A DNA stretch of 64,000 nucleotides from Lindgomyces ingoldianus (lineage: Eukaryota; Ascomycota; Dothideomycetes; Pleosporales; Lindgomycetaceae): contig NW_022985178.1 of the NCBI RefSeq assembly GCF_010093535.1, positions 152,505-216,504 on the forward strand, read 5' to 3'. The translations under genes and the position numbers were made by a program. The notes beneath the pieces are model-generated. The model had not been told where the DNA came from, searched no databases, and was given only the letters and a program-made list of their open reading frames with translations. Positions 47,601 through 60,416 of the stretch are shown here, one piece after another (position 1 is the first letter of the stretch; each line of letters opens with the position of its first letter).

Positions 47601-50600
47601 TCACTCAGTCCTCCCGGAGCAAAAGCGCATGATGCTTCAAACTCGCCGAGCACCTTCTCATGATCGCCGAATGTAGAGACACGCCTCATTTTCTTGAGCT
47701 TTTGGGCGAGCATGAACTCAATTGCAAGTGCGCTTCGGACCCTTGCATGTCCTTGCGAGGCCACCCATGAGCAGTTTGGGCACAACGTCGACGATGCCAT
47801 CATTGACGCCGAAGACAAACGTTTGGCAAAATACAGGTATTCGTGAAGCTCGTTGATTCCAAAACGCCATCACCACTCATCACCGTAACTAACTGCCAGG
47901 AAGGGAAAAGCTAGACTCCACACATCCAGCCACGAGAGCGCCACACATCTTGAAACTCAAATTCTGTCTCACTGTGCTCACAAAAATAAATTCAAGATGT
48001 GTGCTCAGGTACTCCGTGAACCGCAGCCCAAACGACACGCGGTTCAAATCTACAGAAGGCGTTCATCCAAAAGGCGTATTTGACTTCCCCTCTCCACCTC
48101 CGCTAGGCTGTGAATGCTGGCAAACGGAGAGCTGCCAACCACCAATCAGTTTGCCGCACTACGGTCGCCACATCACCACTTCACATTTTCAACTCCACTT
48201 CTTGTCCCCTTTCCACCCTGCTGGACAGAATTGCGGCCAAGATCTCCAACAAATGAACGCATACGCAATTTGCAAGATCCTCACTGTGACTCAGCCTCGT
48301 CCTTGACCGGTTAGTTGGCATCCTAATCCACCACGGCATCCCTGTCTCGCGTTTTTGGTCGAATACGATCTGGAGACCGCCAAGCCGACTTCAACAGCCT
48401 GACGAGCGACCCCCAAGCGTCAGTTGAGCCTTACGCCATGTCGTTCCAAGGCTTGAGACCACGTGTGTATTGGTGCATCGAAAATTACGCATGGATGTCC
48501 ACTCTAATGTGTAGCGCGACAAAACTTCTCGCATGTTCCCTTCTTGGCCTCCAGGACGAATTCTCACGGGATCCGCGGCGAGCACTCGGCGACCCGGGCA
48601 CCCGATTCCGCTCAGGGGTCGGCCGCCTGAGAAATCTATCCAAGTACCTCGCCGGCCCCGACACTTGTGCGTCGGCCGCGACAACACGACATTGTGGGAG
48701 TGGAGTTTTAAAGTTTTTAAAAAATCTCTTCACATTTTGGTTCAGCTTCGGGCGAAACACATGGATTATCTTATCTAGCGTCAGGAGAAGCGAGATTACA
48801 TTAGCAACTCTCTACCCAAGTTCTAGGGATCCTTCTTAGACGGAGTGTTTGCTGACAAGGCAGTTGCAGTGCACGAATCTGCAGTTGTGCGAGAGAGAAT
48901 GCGAGAGAGAATGCAATGAGGACCGAGTAGGGTTTGAGCATCGCATGGATTCTTTCCTGAAGTTATGGATTATTGGCGTGTTACATGGAACGAATGCTGA
49001 TCTCAGTTGCTGGGTGATGAGATTGGGTTCGTTCATTCATTATTCCTTCGACACGATAATAGAATCCGTGTGCTAGGCCATTCCCTCAGGCTGACCGGCT
49101 TCTAGAAACCCTTCAAGTACTAATTTCAAACCCAACGTCAACAATTTTGCTCATAAGGTCTGAGTGGAGGCACAGCAGCAAAGGCGGTTGTGTGTTTTAT
49201 CATCCCCGTAATTTCAATTGGATCCCTCGCTCAACCTACCTTATTGTTTCTCTCAGCCACGCTCAGAATCCTTCCACCGTCTGTCAGTCGCTTTTTACGA
49301 CAACAATTCCTCATTCACCGATTTCCTTCTCTAGAGGGCCTATGTTCGCATAGTAATTCGCAGTCGTGGTTTACTAATCCACTCTGATTGCGCCATTCGA
49401 CCCCATGATCAGTCTGTGACTCCGATTTCTCTTCAATTAATCATCACACTCCGATAACTACCCCGTGCAAGTGCAGACTTGCACACTGGATTTCAAAGCC
49501 GTGCGGAAAGCTTCGCTGTCTCGTTGCTCGAAACTGCGGGGCAGTCTTCATGCGCTTGACAAATGGAGCACGTCAAGACTCAATTCCGAAACGGACCAGT
49601 GTCTGGCTTTTGAATCACGCTGCCTGATAACATTTTTGATATGTCTGATTTTTTTAATGGCTCTAAATATCACGTTTTCCGCCCCCAAGGAGTCTTAATT
49701 GTTCCGATACCGAACCTCCGCCGACTTAGCACTAACATATGTATCAGATTCTCAATACGGTATATGCTGAACTGAGCAAAGCCACAACATTTCTCTCACG
49801 TTCACGCCGCAGACGGCAGGACCACTGTTTCGTCGTTATTTCTCTCTTGATTCATCTTCCCGCGTTTATTTTGGCAACCTCTCGTAGCAGTGCATATACC
49901 GTTTCATTCCCCACCTCATCTCGCCTCGCTTCGCCTCAGGGTGATCCCCGATCCGCAATAAAACACGCCAAACACAAACATTTCAGATAGTAAGCTGCAT
50001 AAGGAAGAGCTCCCACGCCGCAGCCCTACATATATAATTGCCCTATTTATCCTATTTTCCTGATCCTCCAGGGCCAGCCACGATGCACGGAATCTCCACC
50101 AACGCGCATCCATGCGAAATTCACCGATGAGATGAGCGGCCGAAGAAACACATACCACAGCGTCGATTCCACGTCGCACGGCGAAGCAATCGCGCTCAGG
50201 CCCCCTGCACTGACTTCTGCGTCTCTTAATGGAGTCCTACCGGCCATTGGGCGTAAAGGTTTGGGAAGTTCCAACATAGACGCCCGTACGACCGTTTACA
50301 ACGGGGAATTAATACATAAAGTACAGATACAAGCGAGAAAGCCACTGTATTCGTGGCGAGGTGAATGAACCCAGCGGCTGAGGTAGTGGTATAGATATCT
50401 GAGCCGCAATATAGTTGTACAAGTATAGAAAGGGGCAGGATGGGATCTTGTTGGGGGCGTGGAGAGCATCTGCACTTCATCTATTCTCAGGAGGAGAAAT
50501 AGTCTGTAGGAAGGTGCATGCATGAGCTGGGAAGCACGTGAAGGGGGGAAGGATGGGGTGGGTGGGTTTGTTTAGACTTCATCAGAGTGCTGCGGAGCGC

Positions 50601-53600
50601 GAACATGTTTTCGAAGCTTATGTTTCTGTGTCTGAGTTTGCGGCTTCTTTGTTACAGTGGTGTGTATCGCAATTTCCCTGCTCCAGCAATATCTTGAATA
50701 TTGTGCATCTCATTCATATCTCCCATCGCTCTAATCTTCTCTTATGTTTCTTGACCTCCTCAAAGCCCAGATGAATCGAATCTCGGTGCTTCAACTCTCG
50801 TATTCGAATTGACTATCCTTGAAATCATCGTTTGTTCGGATCTCTCCATCCCGCAAGTATTGTCCCTTTTCTTGAAACGAATCGCCACCCCTACTCTTCT
50901 CCGAATCCTCTGGATTTGTCCTCGTTGCTTGTGCTAGAAAGTTGGAAACTCCGTCACTGTTCCTCCCTAAAGTCAAGGTTAACTTTCCTGTTTAAGCTTC
51001 AGTTGCTTATTGGAAACTTCGTGCCAAATGAAATTTAGGAGATCTTTAGGTAAGAACTAATAAGTTGATAGCCTTCCAACCGCCAGGTCTGGAGACGGTT
51101 CGTGAACGACTTCATAGTGCTCTAAACGATATACCATCATGGCAATTGTCCATCCCAGGCAGAGCCTAATCCTTTGATTTCTTTGCTCCATATCTAGAAC
51201 CTAATTCAATTTCGTATCTACATGACCACAAACAACCCCTCAAAGTGACAGCTCGGCAAACAGTCTTCTCCACAGCTACAGCTACAGCGACGACGCTATC
51301 CCACCATCTTCAGTTCTAAAATTGTCCAAAAGTACACACAAAGCTCGGTACTCAGCCCGCCCAGTCTTTCTTTCGAGTTCTTTTTCCATTTTCGTTCGAG
51401 TATCAGGCCAGGTTCACGATACTAAGTGAGGTCAGCGAGGCTGGCTACATCAGCAGCCACAACGCCGAATCGATAGCCGCATGACTTCGCGAAGAGGGTA
51501 GTGTACATCAGCACGGCAGGCCAGACATTGCCAGCGCATACGCGCATACAAAACAATAGACGGCGTCGGAAATTCGAATAACCTCGTAACAAACATGTTG
51601 GTATACGTGCGATCCTGTGGATGTTGTATTGTCAACACGCGTTTGGAAATTAGAACGGATCGATCTTTCGGATACAGTAATGCCCGCGCGGGCTTCATCA
51701 AACACCGCAATTGTAATCCAACGGACTTTTAACTTCGAAGGCCTCTAGTTAGTTCCGTATTTCGCTACCGTACTTGACAGGCTGGTTTCCAGTACAGTGC
51801 ATACTGTATAGCCGATTCATTCCAGGACCTCCAAATCAACCAAATCTCACTATTACCCCTTTCCCCAAGCTCCATCTCGCAACTCCATCCTTGCCATTTA
51901 CCAACCTAAGTCATAGATCAAACCCTCCTTCCATTTACGCCCCGCCAAGAACTAAATCACTACCTAACTCTAGCCCCTCACCTACTCATCCATTCACACC
52001 TTACATACACCTAGCTTCGAATTAGACGGCCCACGCCTGAGCATATCTCAGCCCAGTGCTATCCAAACTGAGCATTACCCGTCTCACGATAGGTCTTAAC
52101 CCTGCCATGTCATGTCCATCGTCCATCAGCGTCTGTCAGCTTACAGGAACCCACTTTAACCCGCTTCGGCTACCGTCCCAGCCAACCCAGCCAGCCCAAG
52201 TCTCAGGGCCCACGCCAGAACCCAGAAGTCCGCTGATTTGGAACCGAAGCTGGGAAGAGTGGTTCAAAGTGGAGATAAGGTTGATGGAATGGGGCAGGCC
52301 TGACGCGAGCAAGCAGGGTGCACAGGTAAAGTATTTGGAAACTTGGGAGACGGGGGAAGGGCGGCTGTAAAATCGGGATATTGGGATTTACGATTTGTGA
52401 TTCAGGGGGCCGGTCGATGGCTGCGGGATAGTTGATGGTTGTTTGCTTGCCGCGTGCACGCGTAATAGTCACGGAATTCACGCTGCGAACAGGGTAGGAA
52501 AGATATCAGATACTACGGATCCGTATGTGTGGGTTCATGTCGCGATGCGCGCCCCTGGGAAAACGCGAGAAAGGGAGGTGAGGGAGAAGAGAGGTGGTAC
52601 TTTGTCGACCTAGGCACGTACCTGTTCGCATGAGTCCTTTCTTTAAAACGGATATATCTATAGTACATAATCATCAGACGTTTCTCCTCGGGGCGGACTA
52701 ACATAGGCACACTATGAAACTGGTTCGTCATTTGCAATTGGAAAATCGTAGTTTGTCAGGATTGGTAGAATACTGGATCTACCAACCCCGACTCCTTCAG
52801 AGAACGTGGATAGGAACTGACTGCGCGACCCTGTGTCTAGGCTAGACCACGATCGTGAAATGCTCACCAGACCTTCTTAAGCATATGCTATCTTGGATTG
52901 CAGGAAGCTGCATATCGCAACCATACAACAAACTCTGAGAACTGGAAGCGCTTCGTTCATCCATTCCTCCATACTAAGTCATATTGAATGCTTGATTCAC
53001 AGCTGGTGGTTCCAAAGCCGTCCAAGCGCAACACAGCGCAGAACTACAAGGAAACGACTTAATCGTGCGTGAAGAATCAGGGGGACTAGAGGGGCTTTGT
53101 AGAAGTTGCAATGGTGGTCCGGAGATTCATGAAGGTGCACTCAGCGTATTGACAAGTGTTTTTTTTCTAGTAGGAGCCCGTGGAGAGTATTTTGCTGGTG
53201 GTAGGTGATCTCTGACGGAAAATATGCGTTGGTGAGCTGTCTCTTGTACTGAGTTCTCGGAGTCGGATGGATCGGTGTAGTCACGAGGGCTACGGAGGTG
53301 TGAAGTAGCGCGGAGCTTCCGAAGGGCTTGAGAAAGTTAAAGCATGGCACCATTGAGAGTTTAGTTCTTGTGTTCGGAATCCTATTTGGGGTGTACAGTA
53401 AAGAAGATATCTCTAGCTCTCACATTCGTAGTATCTTTAGACATCTACTCGGCTAAAAACCGTAATGCCAATTTAATGGTAGATCACATTAGAAGGGCAA
53501 TACTCGCCCTTGCTTCGCGACAGCACAAACATAGTTAGCGATTGTTGAGTATAGCGACAGAGCTCGTAGGCACGCTCGCGCCGGGTACCTGAAGAGTGCC

Positions 53601-54187
53601 AGTAGTGACAATTGTAGACGGAATGTTGAAAATAGTAACACTCAGCGGGATGCGATAAGTCTAATGAAACAGTAGGGGGAGAGATGGGGCATATTGGTAG
53701 GAATGCAGTCAAACGCATTCAGGCTTGTGACACTTCATTGACAAGCTCACCCGGTGATGGAGAATGAGGGACCTACGCCTCACCATTTTCACGTTTCCAC
53801 ATGCTTCCCCGGGAAGGTTAGGTGTACGTCGTGCAGACTGTATTGCGGGTGCCAAAGTATAGTAGTACATTGAGTGGTTGGGAAGTGGCTATGGGCCTCA
53901 GCTCACCATCGTTTCCTAGAGTAGAGATGTTCCATCACCGTATCAGACTCCAGGTGAGCACGTGTGCGATGAGCTTGATATATATCGAGTCCATATAAAC
54001 GCCAGGGATTTATATTCTAGTTTTATCCGCGGTCCTCCTGGTATGTCACTGCTGCAGACAAACATCAATCTTCACTGGCCTTGGGAGTGACATCCCGTGA
54101 CCTTCATCCATCGGACGTAGAATGTCGCCTGTGGGGAATCGATTTTGTATAACGAGAAGGCGTAAGTTCCACAATAGAAGAAGGGAA
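44690..54187. other. 9.5-kb stretch without a supported gene
   Basis: The longest gene-free stretch of the window. ORFs reach 187 codons (45007-45570, +) but overlap each other in several frames and have no motif, signal peptide or splice continuity. Composition is mixed rather than AT-rich, so it is not heavily RIP-mutated. A 12-bp direct duplication (GCGAGAGAGAAT, twice) lies near 48890-48913. Fast-evolving genes, lncRNAs or old element remains may be present, but I cannot show any. Confidence 0.4.
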
Positions 54188-54608
54188 CTACTTTCTCGGC
54201 CGCTTCTGCCAGGTAAGCTCCTTGAACTGATCTTTGACCTCGTCTTTGAAGAGATCGAGAGCAGAGGGACCGGTTCCTACACGCCCAATTAGCCCGTATA
54301 TCAATTGGACAATACAGTGCTGCATATCAAACATACGCCCTAATCCGTTCTCAGGTTCGATGGGTGGCAATTTGTTGATCTTCCGGTAGATCTTTTGCAC
54401 GGCGCGATTGAATGTCGGGCTACGGATAAGCTGCAGGTGGAGAACATCAGCGATCTCCACCGTCGAGGGGCATTTTGGTAGAAAATGAACATACTTTTGC
54501 AGCAGCCCATGTCTACATAAGATGAACAGGTCAGCCCGATCTCCATAGTGAACGCAAGTCTTGGCGGTGGGGACATACCTCGAAGAGCAGGAGCCACGGA
54601 GCCCGCAT
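54188..54608 (-). CDS. small Mrx7-like mitochondrial protein
   Basis: Four exons, 54608-54579, 54512-54495, 54430-54337 and 54276-54188, give 76 aa. Three 60-66-nt introns all have GTATGT donors. Exon 2 is only 18 nt (TWAAAK). The protein begins MRAPWLLLFETWAAAKLIRS, continues PTFNRAVQKIYRKI, and ends in an acidic-basic helix (ALDLFKDEVKDQFKEL). This order (short hydrophobic N-terminus, SPTFxRxVxxIxRK, then FxDEVxxQ) resembles the small fungal MIOREX component Mrx7, a mitochondrial protein found with mitoribosome assemblies. Identity is by pattern only. It is divergent from the tyrosine phosphatase gene. Confidence 0.65.
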
Positions 54609-55546
54609 GGTCACGAGAACATTGATTGCTGTTCTGAGCTGTGCTATCGCGAGTCGCGGCCACGTAATGGCAGAAACGCGTAGTGATTATTGCGAGGCAA
54701 CGAGGCGACGGGGCGATGGTGCAGAGGAAGAGTGCCGGTGGGTGACAGCGGCAGTAGCAGCCGGAGAAGGTCGCATCACCACCACGGCTCGCTGCACACC
54801 GACATCATCAACTGGGCATTTCGCTGCGGCTCTGCAACAGCAACCCCCGTCACCCTTCCCAGTCCTTGTATCTAACTTCGCCTATTCTTGAAGCTTCCTC
54901 CATAATCTTTTTCAGTTCTGGCCCTTCAACCCCGCCAAGCGCGCCTTTTCCAGAACCTTGGAGGCCCGACGCCTCGACCCGCCTGCGGTCCGCCATCGCG
55001 CAATTTCAAGTCCCCCACCGCTAAATTTCCTGCAGCCCCTCCATCGTCAAACGCAAATCCTACGAGCCTGGTTCCCGGAGAGACAAGCAGAACCGTTGTC
55101 ATGATAGGACCCTGAAGCCCACAAAACACCAAAAACATATCCTTGCACGCCTCGTCCCCAATAGCGCCTGTCCAGCTTGCCCAGGACCAAACCTCTCCAC
55201 CTCCCACTCTCGCCGTTTCACCACCAGCAACAACTCACACGCAAAGTCCGCTGCTTGCGTGCCCGCCGGTTTGGTTGCGAGCCACAAACTTTATATAGTT
55301 GTTGGCCGCATCCAGAGCTATCTTGTGGGCGCCAACCTGAACTCCCAGGCGCTTCCTCGAATCACTGCACGCCACACGAGGCTCGTATCTGCACCCTCGT
55401 CCACGGCCTTCATCATTCCTCCCCCAAACGCTCTCGCAGATACTTCACCCCCAGAACTGGCAACTTCAACCGATACCAGCTGGATCTCGTTCAAACTGCA
55501 TAAACTCCGCGCCCTCAGGCGCAAGGCCAAAGTGAAGGGCGGCGTT
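54609..55546. promoter_or_regulatory. divergent promoter, Mrx7-like (-) and PTP (+)
   Basis: 938 bp between the start codons. The PTP frame stays open for about 290 bp upstream of its ATG but has no earlier ATG, so I treat it as leader. The minus ORF at 54926-55207 is unconvincing. Confidence 0.4.
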
Positions 55547-57031
55547 ATGACTGACACAGAGAACATGTCGTCTGCGCCGCTGGCCGTCCCCGCCTCGCCG
55601 TCCTCGTCAAAGCGCTCGAGAAGCAGAGACAGCTCGCGATCCGCAGCCACGTCTGTCAACACGCCCGCCGCAAGCACCCCCTTCCTGACTCCGTCCGCCA
55701 GTGCTCCAAGCCTGATCATCCCACAACCCAAGTCCCAGGCGCCGTCCATAGTAGAGCCCTCTCCGCTCGACGCAACCCCATATCCCGCATTTCTGCGATT
55801 GACTCGATCAGGCAGGTGAACTCGGCCCTGTATTGCGTTCGGGGGAGTTTTTTTTTTGGCTGACTGAAAGTGTAGAACGGCAGAGCAAGTTCGTCGATCT
55901 CGAGTGGGAACAGCGAAGAAGGCTATTATCCGGTAACCAACAGATCGAACCGGACCAAACGTCGCAATGGGCACGATGCGGTGGAGAAGTGGTCACAAAT
56001 CGCAACCGATATGCAAACGTCGATCCATACTGCAATAACCGGGTCAAGCTGAAGGTTCCTGAGGGCCATAACGACTACATCAATGCTTCCCCGATTGTCC
56101 TGGAGGCCACCCAGTCAAAGACGGTGACGAAGTTTATAGCTACACAGGTATCGTTGCACACTACCCTAGATCTAGGGCATCTCTTAATATGTACTTGCAA
56201 TAGGGTCCCAAAGGCGATAGCTTCTCCCACATCTGGCGCATGATATGGCACGAGACCAAGTCTCCTGCTGTCGTTGTAATGCTCACACAAACCCATGAAT
56301 CTGGCCGCGAGAAATGCCATCCCTATTACCCGCAATCTCCCTCCTCTCCTACACTTGCTCTTAACCAGAGTGATGAGTTCGAAGACGGCTTCGCCCACAT
56401 CGTAACCCTTAAAGACCTCACCGTGCATGAAGAAGCGAGCGCGCAGATTCGAGAGCTCGAAATGTCGGATGAAGACGGGAGTGAGACGCGAACGATATGG
56501 CATTTCCTATTCGGCGGATGGCCAGACTTCCTTGTACCAGAAGGTTATAATCGCACGGCTTTACTCAACCTCATTAAGCTATCGAGGGAGAAGAACGCCA
56601 ATAATGCGGAGAATCCCCGCATTGTACATTGTAGCGCGGGTGTGGGTCGAAGTGGAACATTCATCGCGCTGGACTGGTTGCTACAAGAGTTGGAAGAGGG
56701 TACGTTGGACAATCTTGAGGACGATGAGGATCCAATCGTTGCAATTGTGGACATGTTGCGTCAACAGCGCATGATGATGGTACAGGGAGAGGCCCAGTTC
56801 TCCTTCTTGTACGATGTCATGCGCGAGCGTTGGCGAGACCGGTGGGCGAAGCTGCATCCCGAGGAGGCGGAGAAGCTAGGACTTGGTGCGATCCACGAGC
56901 CCAAGCCCAAGAAACCGCGTCCGAGTAAGGAGAGTGAGGTCAGCGAGACAGACGAAGACGAAGACATGCGAGCACAGCTTGAGGCAGAACTTGTGGACAA
57001 TCAGGCTGACTTCGACAAGGGGAAGACCTGA
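55547..57031 (+). CDS. protein tyrosine phosphatase
   Basis: Three exons, 55547-55815, 55871-56147 and 56204-57031, give 457 aa. Residues 1-90 are Ser/Pro/Ala-rich and likely disordered. The catalytic domain (about 95-395) has NRYANVDPY, DYINASPI, FIATQGPK (across intron 2), the WPD loop (288-290) and the P-loop HCSAGVGRSGT, with nucleophile Cys325 and Arg331. The Q-loop region reads LRQQRMMMVQGEAQF. The tail is charged, with Glu/Asp clusters (SETDEDEDM). It is a classical non-receptor PTP like the Pyp/Ptp enzymes that switch off MAP kinases in fungi; the substrate is inferred. Intron 1 has a T10 tract before its acceptor. Confidence 0.93.
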
Positions 57032-57844
57032 CTCGAATATCTCCTTCCGCCGCCAGTTCCCCCCTACTACGCCGTCATGCACAAGCGTCCTGCCGGCGAC
57101 AACTTTCGCTCCTCCGGGCTCCATCTCCGAGGTTCCTCCAAGCTCTCTCCCTTCGTCTGGTTACAGTCGAGTTCCCTATGCTTTTCTTGCATGTACATTT
57201 CTTCTTCTCCTTGCCTTTGGATTTCGACGGCATCTCGGACTCTTTTCTTTTACTTGTATATCCGCGTTTGGCGTGTTACTTTCATTGCATTTCAGCTGCA
57301 TGCATGGATGGGATTAGCAATGATTTGGCTGGCTGGCGATGATATCCATGTTGTGGGTTTGGCTGGCTAGGGGTTTGGGAATCCTCGATAGACTTTATAC
57401 CATCACTGGTGCTACTTCCTGCATTATCATGTTCTTTGCTGAGTGTAGATGTTTTAGGTGTGTGTGCTGGGAGGAGCTTATGCAGTTGAAGGTTTAGTAT
57501 CTGTAAGGCTCGCAAGACAAGATGGACAATGTATGTCGATGCGTGGGAGCATGGAGAGGACATGTCTGAAGCGTTGAAAAGGCAAAAATACCGACGATTG
57601 AGTGATTTGACTTCAACCTGCACAGCTATTTCAGGGAACTCATGAGAGACCTCCGTGGTGACGATATGATTGGCTCGGGGGTCCGTCGCGGGTTGATGGT
57701 CCGTGCCTAACATGCAGTTGATAGGCGTCACCATCGGTTCTATCCGTAAGGTTCCTTCATTCCCGCCATGGCAGTGTAAAGTAGAACCCGCGCCTATCCC
57801 CTCTTGACCAGCACCGCTCATGATACATAACTGCTACCGCTTCG
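57032..57844. other. intergenic between PTP and MON1
   Basis: PTP 3' untranslated region and MON1 promoter. Overlapping ORFs on both strands have no protein-like features. Confidence 0.45.
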
Positions 57845-60416
57845 ATGGACGGGACTGGGAACGCTGAGCCCGCAGGCTTGGGAGCCACCCAGGAAACTAC
57901 TCCGTCTAGCACCCCACTAAAGCGAGATAATATCGAGCAGCAAGACTTTGTAAACCCGACAATTAACATAATACAGAGTCTATCGCGAAGAACGAGCGTG
58001 AGTGGACTAAGCGCCATCTCAAGAGAGGGAACACCGCCGCCACTACCGCCGAGACCGAAGACTCTTACCTTCTTAGGTTCCAGGCCAAGTACCTCGCATT
58101 CTATGGCGCCGCCCACGAGGCCGCGCATGGTGTCGACAGCGACAACGCAAATCTCGTATACGGACACGCAGGTTTATAATGATGAGTCCATTGAAGAGTC
58201 GGCTTCGTCGAGCACTTCGCGAACCAAGAACTACTTTGGGTTGAACATAAGTCGGAATGCGAGTGATATGGACGACAGCGTGAGCGTGAAAAGCTTTGCT
58301 CCTACATTAGGGGGAGTTGGCGATGCAGAAAGCATGTTGGGCGAGGTCCTTGGGGATCACGAGAAGTCGCTCCTCAAGTCCTTGGGACATCGTTTTTCTG
58401 ACAAGGAGTCTGAGAGCCTGTTCCTACCAAATCCCGAGTTGGAGGACGCTTTCGAGCACGAGTTCGACGAGGTCGAGGATATGAAGGCGGATGGGTCAAA
58501 CGAAGGTCAGGAACTTATCCTGTATGTAGATTGGAAGCTGCTGCTGATGTTGTGTTTAATAGAAGCGGTTATGCTCCAATGGCGCGCCAAGCTAAAACAT
58601 TTCTTAATTCTCTCGAGTGCCGGAAAGCCCATCTACAGTCGACATGGCGACGACCAATTGATTACGAACTATATCGGGGTTGTGCAGACCATCATTTCTT
58701 TCTATCAAGGCGCCAATGATGTCCTACGAAGCTTTACTGCAGGAGATGTCAGATTTGTGGTCATGACAAAGGGCCCCTTGAACCTCGTCGCCATCACTCG
58801 TCTCCCAGAGAGCAACGCCCAGCTTCGCGCACAGCTAGATGCTTTGTATATGCAAATCCTCTCGACCCTCACACTCCCTAGCATGGAACGGATGTTCGCA
58901 AACCGGGCATCCTACGACCTTCGCCGGCCTCTTCAAGGTACAGAAACGCTTCTCTCTGCTCTCGCAGACGGCTTTACTCGAGGGTCGCCTTCCACGCTTC
59001 TCTCCGCAATCGAATGCCTTAAATTACGCAAGTCGTACCGTCATACTATAAACACCACGTTCCTGAAAACTCGCTCTGAGAACTTACTCTACGGCCTCAT
59101 AGTCGCGTCCGGGAAACTCGTCTCCGTCGTTCGGCCTAAGAAACACAGTCTTCATCCTGGAGATCTCCACTTGATCTTCAACATGCTGTTCGAAGCCGGT
59201 TCTGTCAAAGCTGGTGGTGGGGAGAACTGGATCCCGCTCTGTCTACCAGGATTCAACAACACCGGCTACCTATATATGTATGTCAGTTTCCTAGATCTAG
59301 AGAACCCGACCGAACAAATCCAAGAGAGACCAAGAAGTCGCGAGGCCGAGGGCGACGAAGTCGCGATTTTATTAATCAGTGCAAGCAAAGAGGGGTTCTT
59401 CGAGTTGCGGGGAATGAGAGGTGACCTCGTCGAGGTAAGTTTCCCCCTGTCCTTATTTCTTGTTTTGTTTTTGTTTTTACGCTCGTTCTCGTTCTCGTTC
59501 TCGTTATCGTTCTCGATTTCACGAGCAAGATGGATGGAAAGTGGTCTGCGGGTTATCTCCGACTCTCCGCCCCGAAGCGGATGCAGCCTCACGATATGTC
59601 CGTGCAAGCAGACGCGGCCTGCGAAAGAAGCCGTGTCACCGATCCCCCGATTCCATCCCATGCCAAGCCATCCTCTTATTTCCCTCATGACCAGCCACGC
59701 GCAACCAGCACGCAAACAGGTTAGTGTTGCACACACTGACACAATAGACAGCAATTGCAAAAGAACGGGTCGATTGATCGAATACGAACAGCGGTTAAGC
59801 AGGGTCGGCCGAGCTGCACTGATATCGTGCCTGGGAGCCCGTTGCGCCATTTCTTGTATAAGTCACGAGGGAACGTGCAGTTCACAATGCCTGGGTTTGA
59901 TGCTTATTTCAAGTCTCCTATAGAGCGTCGGCGGTATGTGGATTTCCTTTTTCCCCGAACCGACACATATGAAGCCATGTCATGTCATATCATATCGTGA
60001 GACCAAATGGGATGGTCTAGCCCCGGCCTCGCTTGCATGAGCTCCAGGATTATGGATAGGTATAAGTATGGGTATCGGCGATTTCGATCATCCCATCTCA
60101 TCCTCCCTCAATGGCAATGGGGATTCGCACGGTTTCCGATGCCGAATCCAATGGCTAACGTCTATGTGACAGGCTGATGGATTTGTATCACCAGTTACAT
60201 GCACACCTGCATACGAAACCCACACATTTGAAAATCTTACATGAAACTTGTACCATGAACATTAGCCTCGCATGGTCGACACCCTTGTTTGAATTGTATG
60301 CCGTAGCGCCGAATTCGACGTCTAGAGCCGCGTTGGCGCAGGCGGCGAATAAAATTATTCAGTGGGTGAGAAAGGAGGAGGAGAGGGTATTTATTATTGG
60401 AGGTGCGGTGTTTTGA
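57845..60416 (+). CDS. MON1: Mon1, subunit of the Mon1-Ccz1 Rab7 exchange factor
   Basis: Four exons, 57845-58505, 58563-59434, 59752-59933 and 60173-60416, give 652 aa, the usual fungal length. Residues ~1-220 are a disordered Ser/Thr-rich region. The conserved part starts at [20 protein letters not shown], the first longin domain, and continues through [15 protein letters not shown] and [18 protein letters not shown]. The C-terminus has [28 protein letters not shown] and [14 protein letters not shown], a strong family signature. With Ccz1 it activates Rab7/Ypt7 on late endosomes and autophagosomes. Intron 1 is 57 nt and contains no in-frame stop, and intron 2 is long (317 nt) and also open, so naive translation gives a wrong 692-codon ORF. 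Confidence 0.94.
59481..59518. repeat. (CGTTCT)n hexamer repeat in MON1 intron 2
   Basis: About six imperfect hexamers (CGTTCT, one CGTTAT) just after a T/G-rich tract inside the 317-nt intron. This expansion may explain the intron's length. Confidence 0.85.

Noticed and set aside
57845..59923. Continuous 692-codon reading of the MON1 locus
   Set aside because: It reads through two introns. The spliced model restores the Mon1 C-terminus ([16 protein letters not shown] to IIGGAVF), which the continuous frame lacks.
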